A stretch of DNA of 64,000 bases from Paenibacillus sp. FSL R7-0337 (GCF_037969875.1 NZ_CP150218.1:868001-932000); one strand, 5' to 3'. Counted from the first letter of the stretch, positions 45,672-55,117 are shown. Translations and numbers: made by a program. Notes: a model not told the origin generated them from the letters alone.

Positions 45672-46450
45672 ATCGATGTGCCTCCAGAACTTATTTTAAT
45701 CCAGGGACGTCCATTATCCCATTCAACCGTCACCGGAATGTCAAAGGTAGCCATCAGCATCTCCTGAGTCAGCACCTCTTCCTTGGGACCGGCTCCTGCC
45801 AGCTTCCCGTCACGGATCAGCGCCACATGAGTGAATAGCGGAACAATCTCCTCCACATGATGGGTGACATACACCACTCCAACATTATGCTGCCGCAGCT
45901 TGTCGATCTCGGCGAGCATTTTCTCCCGTTCATATAAATCAAGACCGGCGCAAGGCTCGTCCATAATCAGCAGCTTTGGCTCTGCGATCAGGCAGCGGGC
46001 CAGCATAGCCTTCTTGCGCTCCCCCTGAGATAACAAGCCGAACGGATGATAAGCCAGTTCGCCGAGGTTCATCTCCTCCAGCAGCTTAAGCGACCGGTCC
46101 TTCACACTTTGCGGAATCTCCTGGTAGAAGCGCAAATACGCATAGGCGCCCGTAGCGACAACCTCCCAGACAGGGTCGGTAAGCGAGAGCTTTTCCATCA
46201 GGGACGGGCCGATATAACCAATCTCCTTACGTACCTCGCGCAGATCACATTGACCATATTTGTATCCCAGCACTTCAACTGAGCCTTTGCTGGGGAACAG
46301 GTAGCCGGTCATCATTTCCAGCAGGGTGGTTTTGCCGGAGCCGTTACGTCCGAGAATGACCCAGTTCTCTCCCTGCTTCATGGTAAGCGATACATCGTCA
46401 AGAATCAGGCTCTCCTCCCTGCGCAGGGACAGATGTTGTAATGATATCAT
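45668..46450 (-). CDS. Stand-alone ABC ATPase (ModF/PhrA-like)
   Basis: 260 residues, one ABC domain and no membrane partner. Walker A GRNGSGKTTLLEMMTGYLFP, signature LSQGERKKAMLARCL, Walker B LLIMDEPCAGLDLYE and switch VTHHVEEI. The form resembles ATPases such as YlmA in Gram-positives and ModF/PhrA. Its ATG overlaps the stop of the thioredoxin-like gene (TAATG), and its own stop overlaps the methyltransferase start. It may be a soluble regulatory ATPase or be paired with a distant permease; sequence cannot decide. Confidence 0.86.
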   Translation of the reverse strand: MISLQHLSLRREESLILDDVSLTMKQGENWVILGRNGSGKTTLLEMMTGYLFPSKGSVEVLGYKYGQCDLREVRKEIGYIGPSLMEKLSLTDPVWEVVATGAYAYLRFYQEIPQSVKDRSLKLLEEMNLGELAYHPFGLLSQGERKKAMLARCLIAEPKLLIMDEPCAGLDLYEREKMLAEIDKLRQHNVGVVYVTHHVEEIVPLFTHVALIRDGKLAGAGPKEEVLTQEMLMATFDIPVTVEWDNGRPWIKISSGGTSI

Positions 46451-46773
46451 TATAATGTCACTCTCCTTATGTATGCCAGCACCCGTTCAACCGAGTGTAT
46501 GGAATAGATGATGTCCGGTTCAGCGCTGCGGTCAGCAGATACGGCCAGCAGAGCGGGCACACTTGAGATTTGATAGGTATTCACCAGCTCAGGGAGCATA
46601 TTAATATTCCCCTCCGCAATCAAAAGACCAGGCGGAAGCAAATGCTCCGCCACCTCAATCATCCGCCGGGCTGCCTTGCAGGTTCCGCACAGCGGGGTAT
46701 GCAGAAACAGAACAAGCGGCTCGCCCTTCGTGGCCAGCAGCTCCAGCAGCTCCGGCTGATTCATTTCCTTCAT
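46450..46773 (-). CDS. Thioredoxin-like protein
   Basis: 104-107 residues with a thioredoxin fold: LVLFLHTPLCGTCKAARRMI contains the redox motif CGTC, followed by IAEGNINMLPELVNTYQI and the cis-proline segment SSVPALLAVS. CGTC rather than CGPC suggests an altered redox potential. There is no signal peptide, so it is cytoplasmic. An ATG at 46773 overlaps the nfo stop (ATGA), and a second ATG at 46764 has GGAGG nine nt upstream; both are possible. Resembles the YtpP-type family. Partner unknown. Confidence 0.85.
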   Translation of the reverse strand: MKEMNQPELLELLATKGEPLVLFLHTPLCGTCKAARRMIEVAEHLLPPGLLIAEGNINMLPELVNTYQISSVPALLAVSADRSAEPDIIYSIHSVERVLAYIRRVTL

Positions 46774-47627
46774 CCTCCACCATCCCCCGCCTCAAACCAG
46801 GACCTCACAGCAGCAATTTCCGCTCTGTGCGTGCCATCCGGTCCCTTTTCTGTTTCCATAACGACCACTTTATCAGCCAGGCCCTCCATCTTCAAAAGCC
46901 GGCTAAGCGCCGCTCTCCCGATATATCCGCTGCCGATTCCGGCATGTCTGTCCCGCCGGGAGCCGAAGGGGAACCGTGAGTCATTCAAATGCACAGCCGC
47001 CAGATTCGCCCAGTACCCCAGCCGCTCACCGCGTGCGATAAGCTCCTCCGTCTGCTCCGGATTCCAGATCCCCGCAGCGAAAGCATGGCAGGTATCGAAG
47101 CAAAAGCCGATCTTCTCCGGGTAGCGGCACAGTTCACGGACCTTGACCAGCTCTTCGGGCGTCATACCCTCATGACCATGATTCCCTGCCATATTCTCAA
47201 GCAGCAGCTTGGTATGTCCCGTCCAGTCTGCCAGCACCTCATTCATACATTGTATTATATTTTGATAACCCTGCAATGGCTCCATCCCGGCAAAGTGTCC
47301 GAAATGCACCACAATGCCCACCGATCCGCACGCCTCGGCAATCTCCAGATCGTTGCGCAGGGAGGCAATCATCACCCCTCTGCCGCCCGGACCAGCGGCC
47401 AGATTCGTCGGATACGGGGTATGGGCAATGGAAGCCATCCCCTGCTCCCGGCAGTATGCTGCGCAGCTTCTTGCATCGCGGTAGTCTACCGGCTTCGGCT
47501 TCAGACTGCGCGGATTCTTCGGAAAATACTGAAAACATGTAGCACCGCTCTCCCTGGCGGACCGGGCAGCCTGCCCGTACCCGCCGCGTATGCTGACATG
47601 CGCCCCTATGAAGGGTCTATGCGTCAT
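46770..47627 (-). CDS. nfo: Endonuclease IV (AP endonuclease)
   Basis: Base-excision repair enzyme of 285 residues that cuts 5' of abasic sites. Metal-binding segments of the Nfo TIM barrel are visible: GAHVSIRGGYGQ, VVHFGHFAGM, LLLENMAGNHGHEG, CFDTCHAFAAGI, HLNDSRFPFGSRRDRHAGIG and VVMETEKG. It starts 11 nt inside the end of the Fpg-like glycosylase gene and ends inside the thioredoxin-like start. Acting after a glycosylase/AP lyase is its natural step, so the pair makes functional sense. Confidence 0.95.
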   Translation of the reverse strand: MTHRPFIGAHVSIRGGYGQAARSARESGATCFQYFPKNPRSLKPKPVDYRDARSCAAYCREQGMASIAHTPYPTNLAAGPGGRGVMIASLRNDLEIAEACGSVGIVVHFGHFAGMEPLQGYQNIIQCMNEVLADWTGHTKLLLENMAGNHGHEGMTPEELVKVRELCRYPEKIGFCFDTCHAFAAGIWNPEQTEELIARGERLGYWANLAAVHLNDSRFPFGSRRDRHAGIGSGYIGRAALSRLLKMEGLADKVVVMETEKGPDGTHRAEIAAVRSWFEAGDGGG

Positions 47628-48432
47628 GCTGGCAATCCGGGCAATAAAATACCTTGCGTCCGGACAGCTCTATCTTCACTATGGTTCCCCCGCCGCGCAG
47701 GCAAGGCTCGCCTTCACGGTCATACACTTTACAGGCATCATTATAAGAACCGGTCACGGTGTCGCCGGTCATGAACGGCATTTCCATATACCCGCCGATT
47801 TCAGTAGCTTCGGTTAATACCTTACGCACGCTGTCGTACAGCCGGGTCACCGCTTCCGGTGACAGATTCTGAACAAGCGTAGACGGAAGCAGGCGGGCTT
47901 CATAAGCAATCTCGTCGGCATAGCAGTTGCCAATTCCAGCCATTACATGCTGGTTAACCAGCAGACTCTTCAGCGCGCCGCGCCGTCCCTTGAGCAGTCC
48001 GGCGAAACGATCGGCCGTCATCCGGCGGTCCAGCAGCTCGGGTCCAAGCTTCCCCATTGCCGCTTCGCCTTCCTTGACAGACAACAGATGGAGATACCCC
48101 AGCCGCAGACCCATGAAGTAGAGGATATGATCACCGAACGCAAGCTCAACCTGTGTAGTACGGTCAGGACGTTCTTCTTCTGTACCATAGAACAGTAGCC
48201 CGCCCAGCATCAGATGCAGCAGCAGTCTGCGTCCGTCATGCAGGTGGAAAAGAATATGCTTGGCGCGGCGTTCGACGAATACAATTCGAGCCCCGACCAA
48301 ACCTTTCACGAATTCTTCAGTCTCCATATTAATGGTTTTTTCTCTATTTACGGTTACCCCTGTAATGGGTACGTTTATTAGATGTTGGCTAAGCAGCTTT
48401 CTGTAATTCTCCATTTCCGGCAATTCCGGCAT
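47617..48432 (-). CDS. Fpg/Nei-family DNA glycosylase with incomplete zinc finger
   Basis: 271 residues. The N-terminus MPELPEMENYRKLL supplies the catalytic Pro and Glu of Fpg/Nei, KHILFHL contains the conserved beta-hairpin Lys, and the H2TH motif is at ALKSLLVNQHVMAGIGNCYADEI. The C-terminal zinc finger is damaged: the first pair reads CLRG instead of CxxC (GEPCLRGGG), while the second pair YCPDCQ is intact, leaving three of four ligands. It is therefore a divergent paralogue rather than clearly MutM, and substrate range may differ. First gene of the overlapping operon ending at 44604. Confidence 0.88.
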   Translation of the reverse strand: MPELPEMENYRKLLSQHLINVPITGVTVNREKTINMETEEFVKGLVGARIVFVERRAKHILFHLHDGRRLLLHLMLGGLLFYGTEEERPDRTTQVELAFGDHILYFMGLRLGYLHLLSVKEGEAAMGKLGPELLDRRMTADRFAGLLKGRRGALKSLLVNQHVMAGIGNCYADEIAYEARLLPSTLVQNLSPEAVTRLYDSVRKVLTEATEIGGYMEMPFMTGDTVTGSYNDACKVYDREGEPCLRGGGTIVKIELSGRKVFYCPDCQHDA

Positions 48433-48477
48433 ATTGTCATCTTCCCTTCTTGGATGGTCAAAAGGTCACCTTTGTCA

Positions 48478-49266
48478 TTATACACCGAGCAGTACCATAA
48501 GTTCAGCTAAATCAGCACAAATTTCATCAGGCTTAACTCCGGTTAGCTGCTGGTAATGCTCCAGATTATCCCGGGTTGTAAGTCCCGTAAGCACCAGCAC
48601 AGTCCGGCAGCCCGCATTAGCACCAGCCAAGATATCCGTTCTCATATTATCGCCCACCATCACCGCATCCTCCGGCTTGATGCCGAGCAGAGATGTCGCA
48701 TACGTTACCAGATGCGTCTCGGGCTTGCCGATGACCACGGGCGCCACACCGCTGGCTGCTTCAATAGCTGCACCTATCGTACCGGCACCAGGCATCACTC
48801 CGTCATCAGAGGGAAGCATCAGGTCGGGGTTGGTCAGGACGAATCTCGCCCCTTCCCGAATCCAGCGCGAGGCGCGGGCCAGTGCTTCATATGTAAAAGA
48901 ACGGTCGATCCCCTGCACGACAACCTGGGGATGCTCGGTGACCAGGGTTAACCCTGCCTCTGTGCAGGCTTCCACCAGCCCCTCTTCTCCAAGTATCGCC
49001 ACGGATGCCCCCGGAGATTCTCCGGCAATGTAACGGGCGGCAGCCAGCGATGATGTGCAGACCTCCTCAGGCCTTGCTTCAATGCCCATTCCGCGTAAAT
49101 GTGCAGCTACACTGGCAGGTGTTCTTGAAGAGTTGTTCGTCACATACAGGAACGGAATCTCCGCCGCACGAAGTGCCGCGATCAGCCGCTGGGCCCCGGG
49201 GATCATTCTGCCGCCATGATACAAGGTGCCATCCAGATCAATTAACAAGCCTCCGATATTGTTCAT
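48478..49266 (-). CDS. HAD-IIA hydrolase, NagD/YutF-like phosphatase
   Basis: 262 residues. Motif I GLLIDLDGTLYHGG, the NagD-type YVTNNSSRTPASVAAHL, a C2-type cap (~residues 80-180), motif III GKPETHLV and motif IV VMVGDNMRTDILAGANAG. Family enzymes dephosphorylate sugar phosphates, nucleotides or 4-nitrophenyl phosphate; substrate is unclear. Its stop is 45 nt before the Fpg-like gene on the same strand, so it may lead that transcript. Confidence 0.9.
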   Translation of the reverse strand: MNNIGGLLIDLDGTLYHGGRMIPGAQRLIAALRAAEIPFLYVTNNSSRTPASVAAHLRGMGIEARPEEVCTSSLAAARYIAGESPGASVAILGEEGLVEACTEAGLTLVTEHPQVVVQGIDRSFTYEALARASRWIREGARFVLTNPDLMLPSDDGVMPGAGTIGAAIEAASGVAPVVIGKPETHLVTYATSLLGIKPEDAVMVGDNMRTDILAGANAGCRTVLVLTGLTTRDNLEHYQQLTGVKPDEICADLAELMVLLGV

Positions 49267-49558
49267 AGCTCCTCCTGTAGACTCGAACTAAGTGATTCAT
49301 CCTATTTATTATTAATCCTATGAATTATATTTCAGAGCAGCAGCGGCTTCTGCGGGAAGCGTGCTGCAAGTGGATTTATTACCCGCCTTTAGCGATTTTT
49401 AGCCGCTTTGTTTCGGCATTTTCTCTACTGCTTCGTACGCTTAATCCTCAGCTTTTACTTTAAATTTAACGTTCTTCGTCGAACGCTAGCGAACTCCTGT
49501 AGCCCCTCGCTATTTTTGGCACAGGCCTGTCATTTCCTGCGCTTTCCCGGAAAATAAT
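49267..49558. other. Intergenic gap between rnz and the NagD-like gene
   Basis: About 290 nt without a convincing gene. It holds small hairpins (for example aacgttc with gaacg near 49470-49487) and a tract that looks like degenerate repeat DNA. I see no clear promoter or terminator. Confidence 0.4.
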
Positions 49559-50509
49559 TCAGTCAATAGCGTCATTTCCCGGGGTTCTCCGATAGACCGG
49601 AAAGGTGCAGAATTCCTCTGCCAGCAGTGTATTCGGGAAGATCTCCTGCGCTTCCTTCAGCAGTGGAGCGAGCTCCTCCTGCGAAGTGTAACGCGAGCTG
49701 AAGTGAGTCAGCAGCAGCTCAGCCCCGCCTGCATCCCTTGCCAGTTCCGCAGCCTGCTGTGCCGTGCTGTGATGATATTGATGAGCCATTTCCGCTAGGG
49801 TCTGGGCAAAGGTAGCCTCATGGATAATCAGATCGGCATCCTGCGCCAGCGGCAGTGAACCCGGGCAAGGCCGGGTATCTCCCAGAATCACTACGATCCG
49901 TCCGCGCTTGGGCGCATGAATCACCTCGGCCGCCCGGATCAGCACGCCATCATCGGTAGTGATATCCTCGCCTTTTTTTAACCGGCCATACAGCGGTCCC
50001 GGCTTCAGTCCATAGCTCTTGAGAAGTTCTGTATTCAGGTTACCCGGACTGTCCTTCTCCGTGACCCGGTAACCATAGCTGTCAATCCGGTGCTCCAGCA
50101 GTCCCGCTTCTACCTTGAAGGTCTCATCCTCAAAAATCAGCCCGCCGCTGTGCTCCACAATCTCCAGCTTATAAGGAATGCGGGACTGGCTGACAGACAG
50201 CGATATGTCCAGATATGCCTTGAGCCCGGGAGGTCCGTACACCGTAAGCGGTGAAGTCCCGCCCTGGTAGCCCCTGCTGGAGATAAGTCCGGGCAGGCCA
50301 AACAGATGATCACCGTGCAGGTGGGTGATAAACAGCTTCTCCAGCTTACCCAGCCGTAGCGGCGAGCGCAGAACCTGATGCTGTGTCCCTTCCCCGCAGT
50401 CGAACATCCAGAAGGTACGCCGTTCTTCAAGCAGCCGGAGCGCAACCGAGGTCACATTGCGCTGCAGCGTCGGCACACCGGCATTCGTTCCCAAAAAATA
50501 GATTTCCAT
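49559..50509 (-). CDS. rnz: Ribonuclease Z
   Basis: Metallo-beta-lactamase-fold tRNA 3'-processing endonuclease, about 316 residues. Zinc motif THLHGDHLFGLPGL near residue 61 is diagnostic; other ligands are in ILGDTRPC, IIHEATFAQT and LLTHFSSRY. The PxKR-like exosite arm lies around residue 150-185. Of two consecutive ATG codons, 50509 has the better spacing (6 nt) to AGGAGG; 50512 is the alternative. It stands between metH (same strand, upstream) and a gap. Confidence 0.95.
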   Translation of the reverse strand: MEIYFLGTNAGVPTLQRNVTSVALRLLEERRTFWMFDCGEGTQHQVLRSPLRLGKLEKLFITHLHGDHLFGLPGLISSRGYQGGTSPLTVYGPPGLKAYLDISLSVSQSRIPYKLEIVEHSGGLIFEDETFKVEAGLLEHRIDSYGYRVTEKDSPGNLNTELLKSYGLKPGPLYGRLKKGEDITTDDGVLIRAAEVIHAPKRGRIVVILGDTRPCPGSLPLAQDADLIIHEATFAQTLAEMAHQYHHSTAQQAAELARDAGGAELLLTHFSSRYTSQEELAPLLKEAQEIFPNTLLAEEFCTFPVYRRTPGNDAID

Positions 50510-50649
50510 CATGCCCCTCCTCTCTCGCTTCTAAGGTCTTGATTACTTTTTGTGATCTTGCCCGTTCTTATGACAAGAATTCTACTCTGTTTTGGCTGCA
50601 AAAGCATCTTTTACAGCACCTCGAAGGTAATTCTTATACTCCAACAAAA

Positions 50650-50671
50650 AACCTCCCGGTAACGGGAGGTT
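50650..50671 (-). terminator. Terminator of metH
   Basis: Perfect 9-bp stem (50650-50658, 50663-50671), loop gtaa, followed on minus by a T-run. Confidence 0.85.
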
Positions 50672-50720
50672 CCGAAAAGTCAGGGCATGGCCCCTTCTGG
50701 CCGGTGAGCATGCGGAAGGC

Positions 50721-53700
50721 TTAGAGCTTCTCCACATTGAAGTATTGCGCTTCCGGATGGGCAAAGACCATCGCCGAGACCGAAGCCTCCGGCTCCATCA
50801 TGAAGCCCTCGGTAAGCTGCACGCCGATATCCTCGGGCTTCAGGAGCTTGAATAACGGCCCCTGATCCTCCAGATCCGGGCAGGCCGGGTAGCCGAAGGA
50901 TACCCGGATACCCTGGTAACGTGCGCCGTGTCTTTGCTTCATGGTCATATCTGCCGGGTCCGGGAACCCCCAGGTGTCGCGCATCATATGGTGGACACGT
51001 TCAGCCAGACCTTCTGCGACCTCAAGGGCGACAGCCTGCAGAGCATGGGAACGGAGATAATCTCCCTTATCTTTAAGTACAGTCGATAATTCACGGACGC
51101 CATGGCCCGCAGTAACCACCAGGAAGCCTACATAGTCCATGACTCCGCTCTCCACTGGCTTCAGGAAGTCAGCAAGACAGAGATACGGCTCCACATTCTG
51201 GCGCGGGAAGGTGAAGGTATGCAGCACTTTAGCCTGATCCTGCGGATCATAGATCAGAATGTCATTGCCGCGTGACTGGGCCGGGAAGAACTGGTACATC
51301 GCATGCGGCACGATCGTGCCTTCGATCATCGCTTGATGCAGAATATCGTCCACGGTCTCTTTCAATTCTACGGTACGCGGATCTCGCGCTGCCAGTTGCG
51401 CCTCTACAGAACCGCGCAGACCGAGATGATGGCCGAGCAGCATCTGCATATTCACATAAGGAATCACATGTCCCAGCGGATAATTACGCAGGACATGACG
51501 CTCCATATCCGGCGGGATGAACACTGGGGCATCACCCGAAATTTTGGAGCGGACTGCGCGCGTAAGCTCGGGAAGGGGCGCTTGCGGAGCGACAGCTACA
51601 GCAGCCTCAGCCTCCTGGCGGACCTCCTCCTCAATCTTCACCCGCTCCAGCGGGTTCATCAGCCGGTTGGCGATATCCAGACCGTCCATGGCATCCTTGG
51701 CATATAAGACGAGTCCGTCATACTCCGGACGGATTCGGGTCTTGGTGAATTTGCGGGTCAGTGCTGCACCGCCCACCATAATCGGCACATCAATACCGGC
51801 GGACCGCAGATCCTGCGCAGTCAGCACCATCTGCTGCGCCGACTTCACCAGCAGTCCCGACAAGCCGATGGCGTCGGCCTTTTCCTTGCGGAAGGCCTCA
51901 ATAATATTCTCTGGCGGAACCTTGATCCCCAGATTGACGATCTCATAACCGTTGTTGGAGAGAATAATCTCGACCAGGTTTTTGCCGATATCATGCACAT
52001 CACCCTTGACGGTCGCAAGCATGATTCTCCCCTTAACCGAGGTCTCATCCTTCTGCATGAACTGCTCCAGATGGTTCACTGAGGCCTTCATAACCTCCGC
52101 ACTCTGCAGCACCTCGGCCACGATTAATTCATTGTTATTGAACAGCCGTCCGACCTCAGACATCCCTGCCATCAGCGGTCCATTAATGATCTCCAGCGGA
52201 GCGGAGGTCTTCAGCGCTTCATCCAGATCCGGGATCAGCCCCTCCTTGGTGCCTTCTACCACATAGGAAGCTAGGCGCTCCTCCAGGGAGAGATTGGAGA
52301 TCTTCTCCTTCTTCTCCACCTTTTTGCCGCGAAAAGCTGCTACGAACGCAGACAAGGTGTCATCATTCGTATTATAGATCAGCTCTTCAGCGAGCTTGCG
52401 CTCCTCTTCAGGGATCGATGCGTACCGCTCCACCTTCTCGGTGTTCACAATGGCATAATCCAGACCGGCCTTGGTGCACTCGTACAGGAATACCGAGTTC
52501 AACACCTCACGGCCGGATTCAGGCAGACCGAAGGAGACATTGCTGATGCCAAGAATTGTATGAACAGCAGGCATAGCCTCCTTGATCAGACGGATGCCGT
52601 CAATCGTCTCCTTCGCGGAGCCGATATACTGCTCATCCCCGGTACCTACAGGGAACACCAGGGTATCGAAGATCAGATCCTCGGGAGCCAGACCGTATTT
52701 GTTGACCAGCAGATCATAGGAACGTCTGGCAACCTCGAGCTTGTCCTTTGCCAGGATAGCCTGACCAGTCTCGTCGATAGTTCCTACAACAATCGCTGCT
52801 CCGTATTTATGAATAAGAGGTGTGACATGCTCGAACTTCTCTTCACCATCTTCAAGGTTAATGGAGTTAATGATCGCTTTGCCCTGACAATACTGCAAGG
52901 CCAGATCAATGACCTTCGGGTCCGTCGTATCGATCATTAACGGCACCTTGACCTTCTTCACCACCAGCTCCAGGAACCGCATGATGTCTTCCGTCTCATC
53001 CCGGTCCGGGTCCTGGACACAGACATCAATGACCTGTGCACCGCTCTTTACCTGGGCCCGAGCAATCTCCGAAGCTTCCTCGTATTTCCCCTCGACGATT
53101 AGACGCTTGAACTTCCGGGAACCGAGGACATTGGTCCGTTCACCGACCATATACGGACGGTTCTCACTCTCCACATACACAGGCTCAATCCCCGACAAGG
53201 CCGGAGGATGCTGGCCGTCAAGCTTACGCGGCGGGTAAGCCGCCATGACTTCAGCCATCGCACGGATATGATCCGGAGTAGTTCCGCAGCAGCCACCGGC
53301 AATGTTCAGCCAGCCCTTCTCCGCGAAGCCGCCCAGCTTACGGGCCAGGGAATCCGGGGATTCATGATAATTCCCGTTCTCATCCGGCAGACCCGCATTC
53401 GGGTAACAGCTGACAGCTGCTGAAGAGATCGCTGACAGCGAACGGATATGATCCCGCATGAATTCCGGTCCGGTAGCACAGTTCAGTCCGATGGACACCG
53501 GCTTCAGATGCTCCAGTGAAATATAGAAGGCTTCGATATTCTGTCCGGCCAGTGTGGTTCCCATAGGTTCAATGGTTCCCGAGATCATCACCGGCAGCGT
53601 AATTCCGCTCTTCTCGAAGGCGTTACGGATACCAATGCTTCCAGCCTTCACGTTCAGGGTGTCCTGGGATGTCTCCAGGAGCAGTGCATCCACCTTACCG

Positions 53701-54158
53701 TCGATCAGCGCAACCGCCTGTTCTTCATAGCTGTCTACAAGCTCCTTGAACGTGACTCCCCCGGTGACAGAGAGCGTTTTCGTGGTTGGTCCCATAGCTC
53801 CTACAACATAACGCGGGCGCTGCGGTGTATCATATTTATCTGCGGCATTACGTGCAAGTCTGGCGGCCGCAAGGTTAATCTCCCGGGCACGGTCCTGAAT
53901 ATCATATTCAGCAAGCACCACTGAGGTGGCACCGAAGGTATTTGTCTCGATCAGATCCGCACCGGCCTCCAGGTATTTCTCATGAATGTCCTGAATAACC
54001 TCCGGACGGGTCAGCACCAGCATTTCATTACAGCCATCCAGGTCATCCCCGCCGAAATCCTCGCCGGTAAGCGGCACCTGTTGAATCATGGTACCCATAG
54101 CTCCATCCAGTATCAATATGCGCTGCTGCAAGCTCTCAGCAAGTGTGTATTTGGCCAC
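50721..54158 (-). CDS. metH: Cobalamin-dependent methionine synthase
   Basis: 1145 residues with all four MetH modules: homocysteine/zinc domain (1-~330; ligands in GLNCATGPE and GGCCGTTPDH), pterin-binding domain (~350-620; ANVLGSRKFKRL-like start in ERTNVLGSRKF), cobalamin cap and domain (~650-880; GDVHDIGKNLVEIIL contains the cobalt-ligand His) and AdoMet activation domain (~900-1145; GIRVSFGYPACPDLEDQG). It transfers methyl from methyl-THF to homocysteine. The start is GTG at 54158 after GGGGGGA. The 109-nt leader shows no SAM or cobalamin riboswitch. No metF is adjacent. Confidence 0.97.
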   Translation of the reverse strand: MAKYTLAESLQQRILILDGAMGTMIQQVPLTGEDFGGDDLDGCNEMLVLTRPEVIQDIHEKYLEAGADLIETNTFGATSVVLAEYDIQDRAREINLAAARLARNAADKYDTPQRPRYVVGAMGPTTKTLSVTGGVTFKELVDSYEEQAVALIDGKVDALLLETSQDTLNVKAGSIGIRNAFEKSGITLPVMISGTIEPMGTTLAGQNIEAFYISLEHLKPVSIGLNCATGPEFMRDHIRSLSAISSAAVSCYPNAGLPDENGNYHESPDSLARKLGGFAEKGWLNIAGGCCGTTPDHIRAMAEVMAAYPPRKLDGQHPPALSGIEPVYVESENRPYMVGERTNVLGSRKFKRLIVEGKYEEASEIARAQVKSGAQVIDVCVQDPDRDETEDIMRFLELVVKKVKVPLMIDTTDPKVIDLALQYCQGKAIINSINLEDGEEKFEHVTPLIHKYGAAIVVGTIDETGQAILAKDKLEVARRSYDLLVNKYGLAPEDLIFDTLVFPVGTGDEQYIGSAKETIDGIRLIKEAMPAVHTILGISNVSFGLPESGREVLNSVFLYECTKAGLDYAIVNTEKVERYASIPEEERKLAEELIYNTNDDTLSAFVAAFRGKKVEKKEKISNLSLEERLASYVVEGTKEGLIPDLDEALKTSAPLEIINGPLMAGMSEVGRLFNNNELIVAEVLQSAEVMKASVNHLEQFMQKDETSVKGRIMLATVKGDVHDIGKNLVEIILSNNGYEIVNLGIKVPPENIIEAFRKEKADAIGLSGLLVKSAQQMVLTAQDLRSAGIDVPIMVGGAALTRKFTKTRIRPEYDGLVLYAKDAMDGLDIANRLMNPLERVKIEEEVRQEAEAAVAVAPQAPLPELTRAVRSKISGDAPVFIPPDMERHVLRNYPLGHVIPYVNMQMLLGHHLGLRGSVEAQLAARDPRTVELKETVDDILHQAMIEGTIVPHAMYQFFPAQSRGNDILIYDPQDQAKVLHTFTFPRQNVEPYLCLADFLKPVESGVMDYVGFLVVTAGHGVRELSTVLKDKGDYLRSHALQAVALEVAEGLAERVHHMMRDTWGFPDPADMTMKQRHGARYQGIRVSFGYPACPDLEDQGPLFKLLKPEDIGVQLTEGFMMEPEASVSAMVFAHPEAQYFNVEKL

Positions 54159-54267
54159 TTTCCATCCCCCCAGTGAAACATTAGAGTAATTTTAGCAGAA
54201 TAAAGGGATTTCGGAAAGCCTTCCTTTCCACCCTGCATTATTTGTATTTCCATTGATTTCATTTCTA

Positions 54268-54696
54268 TTACGGCGCTACCATAAGTTTCTTGCTTGGCAT
54301 GGAATGCTGCGTCCGGGCAGTCACATGTGAAGTGACACTGAATTCGCCCGCCTCTTCAAAAGTATGTTCCCCGACATAAGCCCCTTCTCCGGCACTTTCA
54401 CCCTTGATTTCAACCTTCTTGGTCTTATCCGCGGCCTCATTGACCTCAAACATAACTTCTCTAGCATCATCTACCGGTTCACCGTCCTGTGTCACGACAG
54501 CCTTGAATCTAACTGCCGTACCTGCGGTTACTTCCTCCGGGTTCCAGCTCAGCTCCACCTTAATCGGTGACATGGAGGAGTTGGCCGCAGCATGCATCTG
54601 CATCTGCATCTCGTCTTCCTTATTCCCCGAGCATCCTGCTAGCGTCATCCCCATCACAATGCACATCAGTCCCCTGCGTATCCTTGGCTTCATCAT
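54268..54696 (-). CDS. YtkA-like lipoprotein
   Basis: Lipoprotein of about 142 residues: signal peptide ending in lipobox TLAGC, a Met/Gln-rich linker (EDEMQMQMHAAANSSM), then a beta-sandwich domain (KVELSWNPEEVTAGTAVRFK ... GEGAYVGEHTFEEAGEFSVT) typical of YtkA-like proteins. The Met- and His-rich linker could bind copper, and YtkA-like domains often accompany copper or cytochrome functions; that is inference. The ATG at 54696, 7 nt after GGGAGG, gives a proper signal peptide, so the extension to 54750 is rejected. Confidence 0.83.
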   Translation of the reverse strand: MMKPRIRRGLMCIVMGMTLAGCSGNKEDEMQMQMHAAANSSMSPIKVELSWNPEEVTAGTAVRFKAVVTQDGEPVDDAREVMFEVNEAADKTKKVEIKGESAGEGAYVGEHTFEEAGEFSVTSHVTARTQHSMPSKKLMVAP

Positions 54697-54895
54697 CTGA
54701 AGTCCTCCCGGTTCATAGGTAGATTCTTCTTCATCCATGAAACATATCATTTTTATATTACAATGAAAGTCAGATCGCTACTCTCCTTATTATACACATT
54801 TTATTCAATTTGCCTTAAAGAAGCTGCATGATTCACTCGTGAATATGAGAATAGTCATATCTTTGATTCAAGTGTTTGTATTGGGATTGCCGTGA

Positions 54896-55080
54896 CTCCA
54901 AAGAATGTTTGGCCCTCCGGCCGCTGTTGTTCCCAGATTTCTTGAATTAAACCGCTGCTAGCAGTTGAAATCCGGTAACAGCTGATGCTTACGACGCGAG
55001 CTTTCCTTCGGAAAGCTTTCAGGCGGACGCTAACGCTCCTTCAGTTCCAAATTTCTCCTCCGCCACTTTTCCCTATACAG
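54896..55080. repeat. Probable dispersed intergenic repeat tract
   Basis: Within the 54697-55163 non-coding gap. It contains compact self-complementary units, such as ggcc/ggcc near 54911-54922 and gagctttcc/ggaaagcttt near 54998-55020, followed by a CGGACGCTAACGCTCC segment. No ORF. The texture resembles intergenic repeats I associate with Paenibacillus chromosomes; copy number cannot be checked here. Confidence 0.4.
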
Positions 55081-55117
55081 TATAATTTCAAGTTCAAACA
55101 ATATAGCAGATATAAAA

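Noticed and set aside
54159..54267. Possible SAM or cobalamin riboswitch before metH
   Set aside because: The leader is only 109 nt and shows none of the conserved helices of either class.
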